Source: Paraburkholderia nodosa DSM 21604
GTDB lineage: Bacteria > Pseudomonadota > Gammaproteobacteria > Burkholderiales > Burkholderiaceae
Reading direction: 5' to 3'
DNA: 64,000 nt
NCBI RefSeq assembly: GCF_000519185.1
Contig: NZ_JAFA01000032.1
Location: 37,034 to 101,033, forward strand
Shown here: positions 27,148-36,619 of the stretch, piece by piece
Layout: the number at the start of each line of letters is the position of its first letter
Numbering within the stretch: the first letter of the stretch is position 1
Made by a program: the position numbers and the translations under genes
The notes under the pieces: model-generated
Databases searched by the model: none
Seen by the model: the letters and a program-made list of their open reading frames with translations, nothing else
Told to the model about the DNA's origin: nothing

Positions 27148-30100
27148 TCGCTGTCCCCGGTTCGGCGACTTCCTCGCGCGCGAAGCGCCCGTAACGCAAG
27201 GCCAGCGTGGGCAGCACGATCAGATTCAGTGCGGTCGAGGTGATGAGCCCGCCAAGAATGACGATCGCCATGGGGCCTTCGATTTCGTTGCCCGGTGCGC
27301 CACTCGTCGCAGCGAGCGGTGCGAGCGCTAGCGCAGTAACCAGCGCAGTCATGAGGATCGGCACCAGCCGTTCCGACGCGCCACGCACCGCGGTGCTCAT
27401 CTCCCAGGCCAGTCCGTCGGTGTACACCAGATGCTCGTAGTGGCTGATCAGCATGATCGAGTTGCGCAGCGAAATGCCGAGCAGCGTGACGAAGCCCACC
27501 ATGCTGCCAAGCGACAGGTTCCCGCCGCTGAGGACCACGCCCAGGACGCCGCCCACCAGTGCGAAGGGCAGGTTGATCATCACCAGCAGCACGGCGCGCC
27601 GGTTCTTCAGCGCCATGAACAGCAGCAATTCGATGCCCACCAGCGCGATCCCGCCGTACGCGAGCAGATCGCGCTGCGACTGCGCGCGTGCTTCGCTCTC
27701 TCCGCTGAAAACGGCATAGGTGCCCGCAGGCATCCTGATCTCGCGATTCACACGCGCCTGCGCTTCCTTTACGAAGTCGCTGACCGGCCGGCTGCCGAGA
27801 TTGACCGACACCGTCTGCACGCGCTGGCCACCGTCGTGCGTGATCTGGTAGCGGCCGGCGACCTGACGGATCGTCGCGAGCGAGGTTAGCGGCACAGCAA
27901 AGCCATCGGCGTTGCGCACCATGAGTTTGCCCACGCCGCTGATCGACCTGCGCTGTGCCGGATCGAGCACGACTGCGACGTCGTAGGTGCGACTGCCCTC
28001 GTAAATCTGCGAGACGGTCACGCCGGCATAGGCGGCCTGGATCGCATCGAGCACTTCCACGGGGCGAAAGCCCCAGCGGCTCAGTGCGTCGGGATTGAGC
28101 CTTACATCGAGTTCGGGAATCCCGGGGGGAGAATCCACCCGCACACTGGCAACGCCGTGGATCGTACCGATGAGTTGAGCGACCTGCTGCGCCGTGCGAT
28201 CGATGACGTCGAGATCGTTGCCGAAGACATTCACGACCACGGGGGCTGTCGTCCCCGAAATGGTTTCGTCGATGCGTTCCTCGAGGAACGTGTTGACCGA
28301 GGTGGAGAGGCCCGGAAAGCGCGCCAGCGCCTGGCGAATCCTGTAGAGCGCCCAGCTCTGGCCCGATGCGCCCATCGGCTTCAGATCGACTTCGAATTCC
28401 GAGAGCTGCACGCCGGTCGGGTCGACCACACCGTTCGCGCGGCCGGCGCGCTGCGCCACGAGTCGCACGCCCGGCACCTGCAGCAGCGCCTGCGAGACCT
28501 GGGTGCCGATGCGCATCGATTCGGCAAGCGAGGCGCCCGGCGCGAGCCCCATGTGAACGGTGTAGTGGCCTTCCCGCAGTTGCGGAATGAAACTCCCGCT
28601 CATGAAGGGCAGACACGCGAGCGCCGCGGCGCACATTACCGCGACGATGACCATGACTCCCTTCACGTGTTGCTCGACCTTCGTCAGCAGTGCGATGTAA
28701 CGTGTCTTGAGGCGCCCGATCAGGCGTGGCTCCCGCTCGGGCAACGGTCCCTTCGCCAGCAGGGCGAGCGCCATCGCGGGCGTGAGCGTCAGCGCGACGC
28801 CCAGCGACGCGAGCACGGCGAGAATATAGGCGATGCCCAGCGGGGCAAAGAGCCGTCCACCGATACCCGTGAGCGTGAGCACGGGCAGGAAGATCAGCAT
28901 CACGATGAAGGTGGCGAAGACCACGGCACTGCGCACTTCGAGAGAGGCACGCAGCACGACGCGAAAGGCCGGGAGCGGCTCGCGCAGCGTGCGGTTTTCA
29001 CGCAGGCGGCGGTAGATGTTCTCGACGTCGATGATCGCATCGTCGACCACTTCGCCGAGAGCGATGGCGAGGCCGCCCAGGGTCATCGTGTTGAGGCTGA
29101 CCCCGAACGACGTGAGCACGATGATCGCGACCAGCAGCGACATGGGAATCGCGACGGCAGAGATCACGGCGGTACGTACGTTGAGCAGAAACAGGAACAG
29201 CACCGCGACGACCAGCAATGCGCCGACGATAAGCGCCATGCGCAGGTGGCCGACGGAGGTCTCGATGAAGTTGGCGGGCCGGAAGACGTTCGTGTTCACG
29301 TCCACGCCCTGACGGGCGAGCACCGGCGCAAGCCCGGCGAGTGTCTTTTCGATGTCGCGCGTCACCGCCATCGTGTTGGTTCCGTACTGGCTTTCCATCA
29401 CGACCATCACACCGGGCTTGCCCATGATCGATGCGGCACCAACGGCGGGTGCGTTGCCCCAGGTCACGCTGGCGACGTCGCCAAGGCGAACCGCTGCGCC
29501 GTTGCTGGAGCGCAGCACGACACCGGCGAGTTTCTGTGGCGTCGCGATCTGGCCATCGGCGTTGACGGCGATGCGCTGATTGCTGTTCTCGATGAACCCG
29601 GCGCCGCGCACGCCTGTGGCCTGGCGCGCCGCGGCAATGACATCCTGCATCGACTGGCCGTAGCGCATCAGCTTCGCGGGGTCGACCTGGATCTGCATCT
29701 GGCGCGTCTCACCGCCGAATACGATCACATCGGCCACGCCTCGCGTACCCAGCAACGGCGGTTTGACGGTCCACTGCGCGATGTCGTAGAGGTCTGCGAG
29801 CGAGCGCGTTTTCGACGTCAGGCCGATGGTGCGCACGACGCTCGTCGTCGTCGTGAGCGGCAGGAGTTGGGGCGCCGCAACACCCGCCGGCAGCGCGCCC
29901 GCGAGACCGCTGATTCGCTCGGTAACGAGTTGCCGGACCTGCATCACGTTGACATGGTCATCGAACACGAGCGTGACCGAGGAGAGGCCCTGCATGGACC
30001 GCGAGCGGATCGACTGCAGGCCGGTCATGCCGCCGAGGGCATTTTCAGCCGGCTGTGTCACGAGGGTCTCCACCTGTTCGCTCGTCATGCCTGGCGCGGC

Positions 30101-30253
30101 CGTCTGCACGATGCTCATCGGCGGTGCGAACTCGGGAAAGACGTCGAGCTTGGCGCGCGTGAGCGAAAAGAGCCCGTAGCCAGCCACCATGACGGCCAGC
30201 GAGAAAATGACGCCGCGAAAGCGCAGCGAAAAGCGGATGATTGCGTCAAGCAT
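27140..30253 (-). CDS. Efflux RND transporter permease, CusA/CzcA (HME) type
   Basis: A 1037-residue inner-membrane pump with the RND pattern of one N-terminal helix, a large periplasmic loop, six helices, then the repeat. TM4 carries GEVVDDAIIDVEN, with acidic residues where heavy-metal RND pumps have their proton relay; PEFAPPMSIVQTAAPGMTSE and the C-terminal LPTLALRYGRF also match the HME group. It should export a metal ion or small organic with the adaptor and outer-membrane factor encoded upstream. The gap to the adaptor gene is 41 bp. Substrate cannot be read from sequence. Confidence 0.93.
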   Translation of the reverse strand: MLDAIIRFSLRFRGVIFSLAVMVAGYGLFSLTRAKLDVFPEFAPPMSIVQTAAPGMTSEQVETLVTQPAENALGGMTGLQSIRSRSMQGLSSVTLVFDDHVNVMQVRQLVTERISGLAGALPAGVAAPQLLPLTTTTSVVRTIGLTSKTRSLADLYDIAQWTVKPPLLGTRGVADVIVFGGETRQMQIQVDPAKLMRYGQSMQDVIAAARQATGVRGAGFIENSNQRIAVNADGQIATPQKLAGVVLRSSNGAAVRLGDVASVTWGNAPAVGAASIMGKPGVMVVMESQYGTNTMAVTRDIEKTLAGLAPVLARQGVDVNTNVFRPANFIETSVGHLRMALIVGALLVVAVLFLFLLNVRTAVISAVAIPMSLLVAIIVLTSFGVSLNTMTLGGLAIALGEVVDDAIIDVENIYRRLRENRTLREPLPAFRVVLRASLEVRSAVVFATFIVMLIFLPVLTLTGIGGRLFAPLGIAYILAVLASLGVALTLTPAMALALLAKGPLPEREPRLIGRLKTRYIALLTKVEQHVKGVMVIVAVMCAAALACLPFMSGSFIPQLREGHYTVHMGLAPGASLAESMRIGTQVSQALLQVPGVRLVAQRAGRANGVVDPTGVQLSEFEVDLKPMGASGQSWALYRIRQALARFPGLSTSVNTFLEERIDETISGTTAPVVVNVFGNDLDVIDRTAQQVAQLIGTIHGVASVRVDSPPGIPELDVRLNPDALSRWGFRPVEVLDAIQAAYAGVTVSQIYEGSRTYDVAVVLDPAQRRSISGVGKLMVRNADGFAVPLTSLATIRQVAGRYQITHDGGQRVQTVSVNLGSRPVSDFVKEAQARVNREIRMPAGTYAVFSGESEARAQSQRDLLAYGGIALVGIELLLFMALKNRRAVLLVMINLPFALVGGVLGVVLSGGNLSLGSMVGFVTLLGISLRNSIMLISHYEHLVYTDGLAWEMSTAVRGASERLVPILMTALVTALALAPLAATSGAPGNEIEGPMAIVILGGLITSTALNLIVLPTLALRYGRFAREEVAEPGTANG

Positions 30254-30294
30254 GGGGCGATGTGTGGCGTTGTTCTGGGCGAGGCATGCGAGGC

Positions 30295-31362
30295 TCAGTC
30301 GTCACACTCGGGCGGATCCTTGCAGGCAGTGCCGATGCCCTGTGGCTTGATCTCTTCGGAGAGCAGCAGTTGCGCGCCCTGCGTCACGATCGGGTCACCC
30401 GCCTGGAAGCCAGACGTCACCATGAAACCGTGATCGCCCTCGTTGGCCGCCGGCACGTAGCGCCGCGTGAAGCGGTCGTGCGCCGTGCGCACGTATGCCC
30501 AGGTCTGGCCGCCGTACCACACCACGGCCTGCTCGGGGATCAGCAGCCCCGAAACCGCTTCGTTCGATGTCGGCACGCGCGCGCTCGTGCGCAGGTTCGC
30601 GGGCAGCGCGCTGCCCGCGACGTATAGCCATGGCGTGCCCTGTACGGCCGGATCGGCGAGGGGTGAAACGGACAGCCTCAGGGCGGGCACCGTGACGCCG
30701 CTGGGTGTATCGACCGCAATGGTCTCGGGCGGCGTCTTGCCGAAGCTGGATGGCAACGTCACGCGCAGCACAACCGACTGACCCGCCTGGAGGTGCTGAA
30801 ACAGCGTCGAGGCCGGCGCCGTTGCAGCGTTCGTGAGTGCATCGCCGAACCGCTGCCGCATCGTGCCGTCAAGACCGTTCAGCGTGACCCGGGCGGATTG
30901 CAGTTTGGCCGCATCGCCTTGCATCGTCGCCTGCGCGGCCTGGAGAGTCTTCTGCGAAACATTGCGGTCGTCGGCGAAGAGCGTACGGCTGCCCTCGTAC
31001 TGCGTGCGTGAACTGGCTGCCTGCGCGGCGAACGTGTCGACGTCGGCGCGTGCGCTGGCGAGGCGGTTGCGCAGATCGAAGAGCGGTTGCAGATCGATGA
31101 CCATGGCATCCGCGCTGATGCCGGACTGGCTCGTGACGGCCGCGAGCGGCGCGACTTCGATGTGGCCGGCGCGCTGCGCGTCGGGGCTCACGACCAGGAC
31201 CGTTTCGCCGTTGACCGTCTGCACCGCGGCCTGCGGTGCAGATGGCGCTGCGGTGGCTGTCGATGCACCGGCGTCGTCGAACGCCTGGTTGATGATGTAC
31301 CCGCCTGCGCCGGCGCAGAGGGCCAGCGAAAGGACGATAAGGAGGATCAGCCGGAATTTCAT
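30295..31362 (-). CDS. RND efflux periplasmic adaptor (membrane fusion protein)
   Basis: A 355-residue adaptor with an N-terminal membrane anchor (ILLIVLSLALCAGAGGYII). A helical hairpin follows at about 110-190 (LRNRLASARADVDTFAAQAA, LQAAQATMQGDAAKL), and beta-barrel segments with RTSARVPTSNEAVSGLLIPE. The last residues, CKDPPECDD, include two cysteines in an acidic tail and could bind metal. ATG overlaps the outer-membrane factor stop by 4 bp. Confidence 0.9.
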   Translation of the reverse strand: MKFRLILLIVLSLALCAGAGGYIINQAFDDAGASTATAAPSAPQAAVQTVNGETVLVVSPDAQRAGHIEVAPLAAVTSQSGISADAMVIDLQPLFDLRNRLASARADVDTFAAQAASSRTQYEGSRTLFADDRNVSQKTLQAAQATMQGDAAKLQSARVTLNGLDGTMRQRFGDALTNAATAPASTLFQHLQAGQSVVLRVTLPSSFGKTPPETIAVDTPSGVTVPALRLSVSPLADPAVQGTPWLYVAGSALPANLRTSARVPTSNEAVSGLLIPEQAVVWYGGQTWAYVRTAHDRFTRRYVPAANEGDHGFMVTSGFQAGDPIVTQGAQLLLSEEIKPQGIGTACKDPPECDD

Positions 31363-32756
31363 CGTGTTGTCCGCTCACTGAGCATAGGGCTCCTTGCCTC
31401 GTGGACGAGAGGTAACTGCATCGCATCTTCGAGTGCGCCTGCAGCCTGCTGGACGGCGACTTCGGCGTCGAGATGGGCGGTTTCACTCGTTTGATAGTCG
31501 GCTTTCGCCTGTGTGTAGGTCAGCCGGTCCGCATTGCCGCTCGCGAATGCGGCCGCCTGGCTGTCGAGCTGGCGGCGGGCGCTCGCCAGATGGGCGTCGG
31601 AGACCTGCAGCGCCTCGCCGCTCGCCTGATAGCGCGCCAGGGCGTGCGCGAGGTCGCCGATGATCCTGTCCTGCAGCGCGCCGGTGCGCACCGCTGCTTC
31701 CTTGCGTTTGGCCTCGGCCTGTTTGATGCCCCCCTGGTTCTGGTCGAAGATCGGTAACGTGATGCCGGCCAGTCCGAAGGCGATCTTGTTGGTGCCGGTG
31801 TCGTAGGTGTAGCCGGGACCGAGATGGATGTCCGGATACTGTTTCGCGACCTCGAGCCGAAGCGCCGATTCGGCCGCGGCGTACTCGGCCAGCGAGGCGC
31901 GCAGATCGGCGCGATGGAAGATCGCGGCGCGCTGCGCGTCCGCCGCCGGTGGCGCAGGGGCGGCCGTGCCGAAGTCGCTCAGGTCGAGCGTCACGCCGTC
32001 GACCGCGGTGACCGGCACGCCGATGGCGGCGGCCAGTTGCGCGCGCGCGTCTTCTTCGGCAGTGCGCGCGGCGACCAGATCGCTCTGGGCCTGGGTGTCG
32101 GCAAGCACCGCCGCATCGACGTCGGGCTCAGAGTACTGGCCGACTGCGAGACGGTGGCGGCTCATGACCGTGATCTGCCGCTGGGCTTCGGCTTTTGTGG
32201 ACAGGAAGGCGATGCGCGTCCGCGCGGCATAAAGGGCGAGCATGGCGTCCCTGACCTGCGCACGGACCGTCCATGTTGCGGTGACGATGTTCAGCCGGGC
32301 AGCTTCAGAAAGGTGGCTCGCCTGGTCGACGCGATAGCCGCGCTTGTGCGCGGTCTCGATCGGAATATCGAGCGAAGGACCCCAGGTGAAGGGCGCCCCG
32401 GGCCCCGGGTTGGGCGTGTTGAACTGGAACGGCAACTGCAGGACGGGGTTGGGAATCGCGTTGGCGACATCGATGCCGGCCTTGACCGTGCCCCATTGCG
32501 CACGGGCCAGGTCGAGAGCAGGGCTGTAGTAGATGGCCGCCAGGGTAAGCAGCTCGCGGTTCCAGGCTGCCGGCGGCCACGGGGTGACATCATGGCCGGC
32601 TTCGCGCGCGATCCCGGCGTGCAGTTCCTCGCTGGCAAGCGAGCGCTGCTCGAATTGCCGGGCAAGCTGGTCGGGGGCGATTGGCTGGGGATGATAGGTC
32701 GTACAACCGGTCACGCCGGTCAATACGAGGAAGACAATCGACAACGCGCGGCGCAT
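31359..32756 (-). CDS. TolC-family outer-membrane efflux lipoprotein
   Basis: A 465-residue precursor with a lipobox at VLTGVTGC, so it is probably a lipidated outer-membrane factor. Two OEP repeats are recognisable: WTVRAQVRDAMLALYAARTR with the following helices, and ADLRASLAEYAAAESALRLE with ITLPIFDQNQGGIKQAEAKR. It is the exit duct of the tripartite RND system. It lies 115 bp downstream of the sensor kinase, in the same direction. Confidence 0.92.
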   Translation of the reverse strand: MRRALSIVFLVLTGVTGCTTYHPQPIAPDQLARQFEQRSLASEELHAGIAREAGHDVTPWPPAAWNRELLTLAAIYYSPALDLARAQWGTVKAGIDVANAIPNPVLQLPFQFNTPNPGPGAPFTWGPSLDIPIETAHKRGYRVDQASHLSEAARLNIVTATWTVRAQVRDAMLALYAARTRIAFLSTKAEAQRQITVMSRHRLAVGQYSEPDVDAAVLADTQAQSDLVAARTAEEDARAQLAAAIGVPVTAVDGVTLDLSDFGTAAPAPPAADAQRAAIFHRADLRASLAEYAAAESALRLEVAKQYPDIHLGPGYTYDTGTNKIAFGLAGITLPIFDQNQGGIKQAEAKRKEAAVRTGALQDRIIGDLAHALARYQASGEALQVSDAHLASARRQLDSQAAAFASGNADRLTYTQAKADYQTSETAHLDAEVAVQQAAGALEDAMQLPLVHEARSPMLSERTTR

Positions 32757-32871
32757 TCTGGCATTCCATCCCGGACGAGGTGCCGCCCACTCGAGCGACT
32801 TTCGGGTTGGAGGCTACGCCACCGGTTGTGAAGTTTTCGTCAAGAACCCACCCGATGCGGGTGAAACGGGC

Positions 32872-34152
32872 TCAGGTCCGGCTCGCAGCCGGCAGCCGAA
32901 GCGACACGCTGGTTCCCTTGCCGGGCTCGCTGCCAATTTCGATTGACCACCCGTAGCGCTCGCACAGCTTCCTGACGATAGACAGGCCGATCCCGCCCCC
33001 TGGCGTCGGGGTGTCGGGCGAGGCAGCCTGGTAGAACCGGTCAAAGACATGCGGGATCACGTGCGCCGGAATACCTGGTCCCGTGTCCTCGATGTAGAGC
33101 CAGCCGTTGGCGTAGCGAAAGTGCAGGCTTCCGTGGTCGGTATGCCGGACGGCATTGTCGATGACGTTGGATAGCACGATCGCAAGCGCCGGGCGATTCG
33201 CCACGACACGAAGTTCGCCGTCGATATCGATGACCGACTCGAGTCCCTTTTGCGCGAGTTGGGCGGAAAACGGTATCAACGCGGTTTCGATCATCTTCGC
33301 CACGGCCACCGGCTCGACCTCGCGCGCTGAGTCCTCCCGCGCGAGCATGAGCAACGCGTTGGCGAGTTCGCGCATGTTGTCCGCTGCCCGCTCGATCTGC
33401 TGCAGACGTGCGCGCGATTTTCCCTGGATCGCCGTATCCTGCTCGAGCAGTTCGCAGCTTGTCTTGATGGTCGTGAGCGGCGTGCGCAGTTCGTGGCTGA
33501 CATTGCCCGTAAACTCCTTCTCGCGCGCCATCATGTCGGCCATGCGCCGGTTGTAGTCGTTGAACGCCTCCACAAGTCCGACGAGTTCCGTTTCGTCGTA
33601 TTTGCCAGGATGGATCGCGGCCGATTCACCCAGCCGCAGTGTCTTGACCTGCCGGGCGAGTCCCGCGACCTGCCGCACCAGCAGTCCGGAAAGACCAAAG
33701 GACAGCCAGATCGTCAGGAGTGCAAAGATGCCCGTGCCGCCCATCAGGGCGTTGATGACTTCCTTGAAATGCTTCTCGTAGAGGTTGAAGTTATAGACCC
33801 GGTACAGGCGTGCCGTGCCGAGGGACGCAATCGCGACGTGGATCTCCCGTTCGTCGATAATGATTTCGTGCGTACCGAAAGACAGGTTCCTGACGGTTTC
33901 GGGCAGGGCCACGGACAGGCGGTCCGCGCCTGAAACATAGCCATTCAGTCGTACGTCGAAGGGTGGCAGCAACGCCGGATTGGCCTGGTAGCTCTTGAGC
34001 ACACTCGCCATGTCGTCACGGATGAGCGCCGCGATCAGCCTCTCTTCCTGCGCTTCGGCCAGTGCGCGTACGCCCAGCGCCTGGGCGACCAGCAGCGCGA
34101 TGGTCAGCACCGAAAAGAACAGGGCGACCTTGAATCGCAGGCTATTTCGCAT
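32872..34152 (-). CDS. Sensor histidine kinase
   Basis: A 426-residue kinase: TM1 near residues 8-28, a periplasmic segment of about 110 residues, TM2 (MGGTGIFALLTIWLSFGL), a HAMP-like linker, the H box VSHELRTPLTTIKTS, N box NVIDNAVRHTDH, G1 DTGPGIP and G2 GGIGLSIVRKL. Three consecutive ATG codons (34158-34152) overlap the regulator stop; the last is at best spacing to GCAGG. It forms a two-component pair with the upstream regulator and probably controls the RND genes that follow. Confidence 0.92.
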   Translation of the reverse strand: MRNSLRFKVALFFSVLTIALLVAQALGVRALAEAQEERLIAALIRDDMASVLKSYQANPALLPPFDVRLNGYVSGADRLSVALPETVRNLSFGTHEIIIDEREIHVAIASLGTARLYRVYNFNLYEKHFKEVINALMGGTGIFALLTIWLSFGLSGLLVRQVAGLARQVKTLRLGESAAIHPGKYDETELVGLVEAFNDYNRRMADMMAREKEFTGNVSHELRTPLTTIKTSCELLEQDTAIQGKSRARLQQIERAADNMRELANALLMLAREDSAREVEPVAVAKMIETALIPFSAQLAQKGLESVIDIDGELRVVANRPALAIVLSNVIDNAVRHTDHGSLHFRYANGWLYIEDTGPGIPAHVIPHVFDRFYQAASPDTPTPGGGIGLSIVRKLCERYGWSIEIGSEPGKGTSVSLRLPAASRT

Positions 34153-34837
34153 CATCATCGCCTGCGGTGAGCCGGTAACCGACGCCATGCAGCGTTTCAA
34201 TCACATCCGCTTCAGCAGGCCCGCAGAGCGCCCGGCGCAGTGTATAGATGTGCGTGCGCAGCGTGTCGCTGTCCGGCAGCTCTTCTCCCCAGACTTCGGA
34301 CTCGAGCTCGGCGCGGGTGAAGGTGCGATGGGGCGACTGCATCAGGATACGCAGTAGATGAAGGCATTTGGGCGGTAGCTTGACCGGGCGTCCGGCGCGT
34401 TCGACGGTCATCGTTGACAGGTCGAGGCGTACATCCGCAAACCGGAGATCCATGGTGGCGACCTGGCCGCGATAGCGCTTGATCATGGCGCCAAGCCGTG
34501 CGCCCACTTCCTTCAGGGAGAACGGTTTGACCAGGTAATCATCGGCGCCGTGCACGAATCCCGCGAGCTTGTCGTCAAGCGCGTCGCGCGCGGTCAGCAT
34601 GAGCACCGGTGTGTCCCGGCCCGCCTCCTCGCGCAGCCTGCGGCAGAGCGTGAGCCCATCCATGCCCGGCAGTGACAGATCGAGCAAAATGGCGTCCCAT
34701 GAGTCGGCGAGCGCCATCTGCAGCCCCGCGTTGCCACTGGAGGCCACGTCGACCTCGTAACCGCCTGTCTCGAGAAAGTCATACAGGTTCGCGGCAATCG
34801 AAGAATCGTCTTCGACAATGAGCACCTTCATGGACAT
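34142..34837 (-). CDS. OmpR/PhoB-family response regulator
   Basis: A 231-residue regulator. The receiver domain (residues about 3-115) has the acidic pocket EDD, phospho-acceptor Asp in AILLDLSLPG, Thr in LMLTARD and Lys in DYLVKPF. The winged-helix output domain includes RTFTRAELESEVWGEE and DSDTLRTHIYTLRRAL. ATG 34837 gives MSMKVLIVEDD, with GAGGG upstream; ATG 34831 is an alternative, and the longer open frame overlaps a divergent lipoprotein gene. It overlaps the kinase start. Confidence 0.93.
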   Translation of the reverse strand: MSMKVLIVEDDSSIAANLYDFLETGGYEVDVASSGNAGLQMALADSWDAILLDLSLPGMDGLTLCRRLREEAGRDTPVLMLTARDALDDKLAGFVHGADDYLVKPFSLKEVGARLGAMIKRYRGQVATMDLRFADVRLDLSTMTVERAGRPVKLPPKCLHLLRILMQSPHRTFTRAELESEVWGEELPDSDTLRTHIYTLRRALCGPAEADVIETLHGVGYRLTAGDDDAK

Positions 34838-35027
34838 CCGTTTGTCACCCTCGGGTATCGGGAACGCTGATGCTACCGCAGTTTTTTCATGCGTTGCGGC
34901 TGAAAAAGTCGCGATTGATTCGTGTTCCTGCTTCGCCTGCCCGGTGGCTCGCATGGACGTAACATGGAGTTGCGGCGCGATAGAAGCCCGGGTTGCGCTG
35001 CACCGATCAGACGCGTGGAGATGCGCC

Positions 35028-35351
35028 ATGAAGAGCCTCCTGAAAATCACCCCGACGCTGACCGCGCTGGCACTTCTGCTGGCTGGATGCGCCGTCGGCG
35101 GCGTGCCACAAAGCGCGCCACAAAGCGGGCCACATCTGAGCCCAACGGAGTGCCGTGATCTGGCCGCGCTCAGAAGCAACGCGCCTCCGACGATGGCCCA
35201 ACACCAAAGCGAACTGGCGGCCCTGAGGAAAGCGGGCTACAACCCGTCGCCCTGGTACGACGACCCATACTACCCAGACGATCTACAGGCGGCGCAGCGT
35301 CTGGTCGACTATTGGTTCAACACGGAGTGCCACCAGTCCCAACCCCAGTGA
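35028..35351 (+). CDS. Small DUF4148-like lipoprotein, paralogue of 8819-9127
   Basis: A 107-residue precursor with the lipobox LLLAGC after a hydrophobic leader; the mature part repeats the pattern of its paralogue (LRSNAPPTMAQHQSELAALR, AGYNPSPW, YYPDDLQAAQR). Compared with the 8.8-kb copy it has an insertion of four residues (a repeated PQSA) after the lipobox region. ATG 35028 follows GGAG at 7 nt. It is divergent from the response regulator. DNA similarity to the other copy starts about 20 bp upstream of the start codon. Confidence 0.85.
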   Translation: MKSLLKITPTLTALALLLAGCAVGGVPQSAPQSGPHLSPTECRDLAALRSNAPPTMAQHQSELAALRKAGYNPSPWYDDPYYPDDLQAAQRLVDYWFNTECHQSQPQ

Positions 35352-35520
35352 GAAAGGTGGGTTCGCGCCACTCCCCGGCGACAACGTGGAGTCCTGCTGC
35401 CGGATCTTTGTAAAGCCGGTTCACGGCGTCGGTGCCGGCGTGCTATTTGCGCGCGAGTGAACTATTCTGAAAGGATTAGTGGAGGCTGGTTTTTTCTACG
35501 CATTCGACAGGAGGTGTGCC

Positions 35521-36012
35521 ATGTCGATGTCGACCACGTTGCAGGAGCGCCTGCGCAGCAAGGGCTCGCGTTACGAAATCGTGCGCCATCCATACAGTCA
35601 TTCGAGCATGGAAAGCGCTGCTGCGGCGCACATTCCCGGCGACCGCCTTGCAAAAACGGTGCTGCTCGAGGACGAGCACGGCTATGTGGCCGTCGTGCTG
35701 CCCTCAACCTATGCCGTGCAATTGTCCGAGCTTTGGAACAAGACAGGGCGCAGGCTCGGTCTTGCTACGGAAGACGAACTGCGCGAGCTGTTCAAGGACT
35801 GCGATGCAGGGGCGCTGCCGCCGATCTGTGCGGCGTATGGCATGAAAACCTACCTCGAGACGAACCTGGCCGGCCAACCGGACGTTTACTTCGAGGCGGG
35901 CGATCACGAAGAACTGGTTCATATGGAAGGGGACCAGTTTCTGGCGCTGATGGACGACGCGGAGCGAGCCCATTTCGCAAGACGCATGCGAGGCATGGGT
36001 GGACGCGCGTGA
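35521..36012 (+). CDS. YbaK/ProX-type aminoacyl-tRNA deacylase domain protein
   Basis: A 163-residue protein of the YbaK/EbsC/ProRS-editing fold. Features include HPYSHSSMESAAAAHIPGDRL, the conserved lysine in LAKTVLLED, and a C-terminal DVYFEAGDHEELVHMEGDQF. Family members hydrolyse mischarged tRNAs in trans; the specificity here is unknown. ATG 35521 follows GGAGGTGTGCC; the frame open to 35479 has no better start. It stands alone between the DUF4148 gene and the cupin gene. Confidence 0.88.
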   Translation: MSMSTTLQERLRSKGSRYEIVRHPYSHSSMESAAAAHIPGDRLAKTVLLEDEHGYVAVVLPSTYAVQLSELWNKTGRRLGLATEDELRELFKDCDAGALPPICAAYGMKTYLETNLAGQPDVYFEAGDHEELVHMEGDQFLALMDDAERAHFARRMRGMGGRA

Positions 36013-36144
36013 GTGAGTAGCCGAACAGCGTGTGTTCAGGCGGGCGCGGTGCGGATTCACCCCATCGCGCCGGGCGATCGCGTGCTCGTTGCAGTGCATG
36101 GCTGGTTGCGCAAGCAACGATTAACGGCACCGACCTCGCAATAC

Positions 36145-36579
36145 TCAAGATGCCAGTTCGATCCCGTGGCGGTTCATCACGGCCTTCATCATGTCCATGT
36201 TCGGTGGGCCGCCCGCGCCCAACACCGCGGCCGCTTCACGAAAATAGTCAGGCCCGATGTTGGCTGGCGAAAACACTACGAGCGCGCGAGCGGGGACTTC
36301 GCCCGGATTGGAGAAGTGATGAACGCTGCCGCGCGGTGAAAAGCAATAATCGCCCGCGTTCAGCACGCGCACGCAGTCGTCGACCCGATAGGTCAGCGAG
36401 CCCTCCAGGACGTGGATAGTCTCGTCAACATCGACGTGACGATGAGGGGGCGGGACTTTCGCGTGCGGCTGGACGATCATTTCCGCCATCGCCATATGGC
36501 CCGTAGTGTCCCGGCCATCGACGAGAAAGCGCATCGACAGTTGTCCGATGGTGATCAGTTCGTCAGGCGCCGGGTGCAT
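36145..36579 (-). CDS. Cupin-domain protein
   Basis: A 144-residue single cupin. Metal-binding motif 1 is PPPHRHVDVDETIHVLEGSL (His, His, Glu present) and motif 2 is FSPRGSVHHFSNPG. Such small cupins may be oxygenases, isomerases or binding proteins. It faces a MarR gene with only 40 bp between start codons, and a perfect 15-bp palindrome fills most of that gap, so MarR most likely represses this gene. Confidence 0.88.
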   Translation of the reverse strand: MHPAPDELITIGQLSMRFLVDGRDTTGHMAMAEMIVQPHAKVPPPHRHVDVDETIHVLEGSLTYRVDDCVRVLNAGDYCFSPRGSVHHFSNPGEVPARALVVFSPANIGPDYFREAAAVLGAGGPPNMDMMKAVMNRHGIELAS

Positions 36580-36601
36580 GGCGAAACTCCAGGGTGTTAT
36601 G

Positions 36602-36616
36602 GTAAAGTCACTTTAC
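36602..36616. promoter_or_regulatory. MarR operator palindrome GTAAAGT-C-ACTTTAC
   Basis: A perfect 7+1+7 palindrome 4 bp before the chosen MarR start and 23 bp from the cupin start. It can control both divergent genes. Its position makes the alternative upstream ATG at 36599 unlikely as the real start. Confidence 0.75.
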
Positions 36617-36619
36617 TAT

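Noticed and set aside
28157..30433. 758-codon plus-strand open frame opposite the RND pump
   Set aside because: A shadow of the pump gene; composition (His, Arg, Asp rich) is typical of antisense of high-GC coding DNA and no domain is visible.
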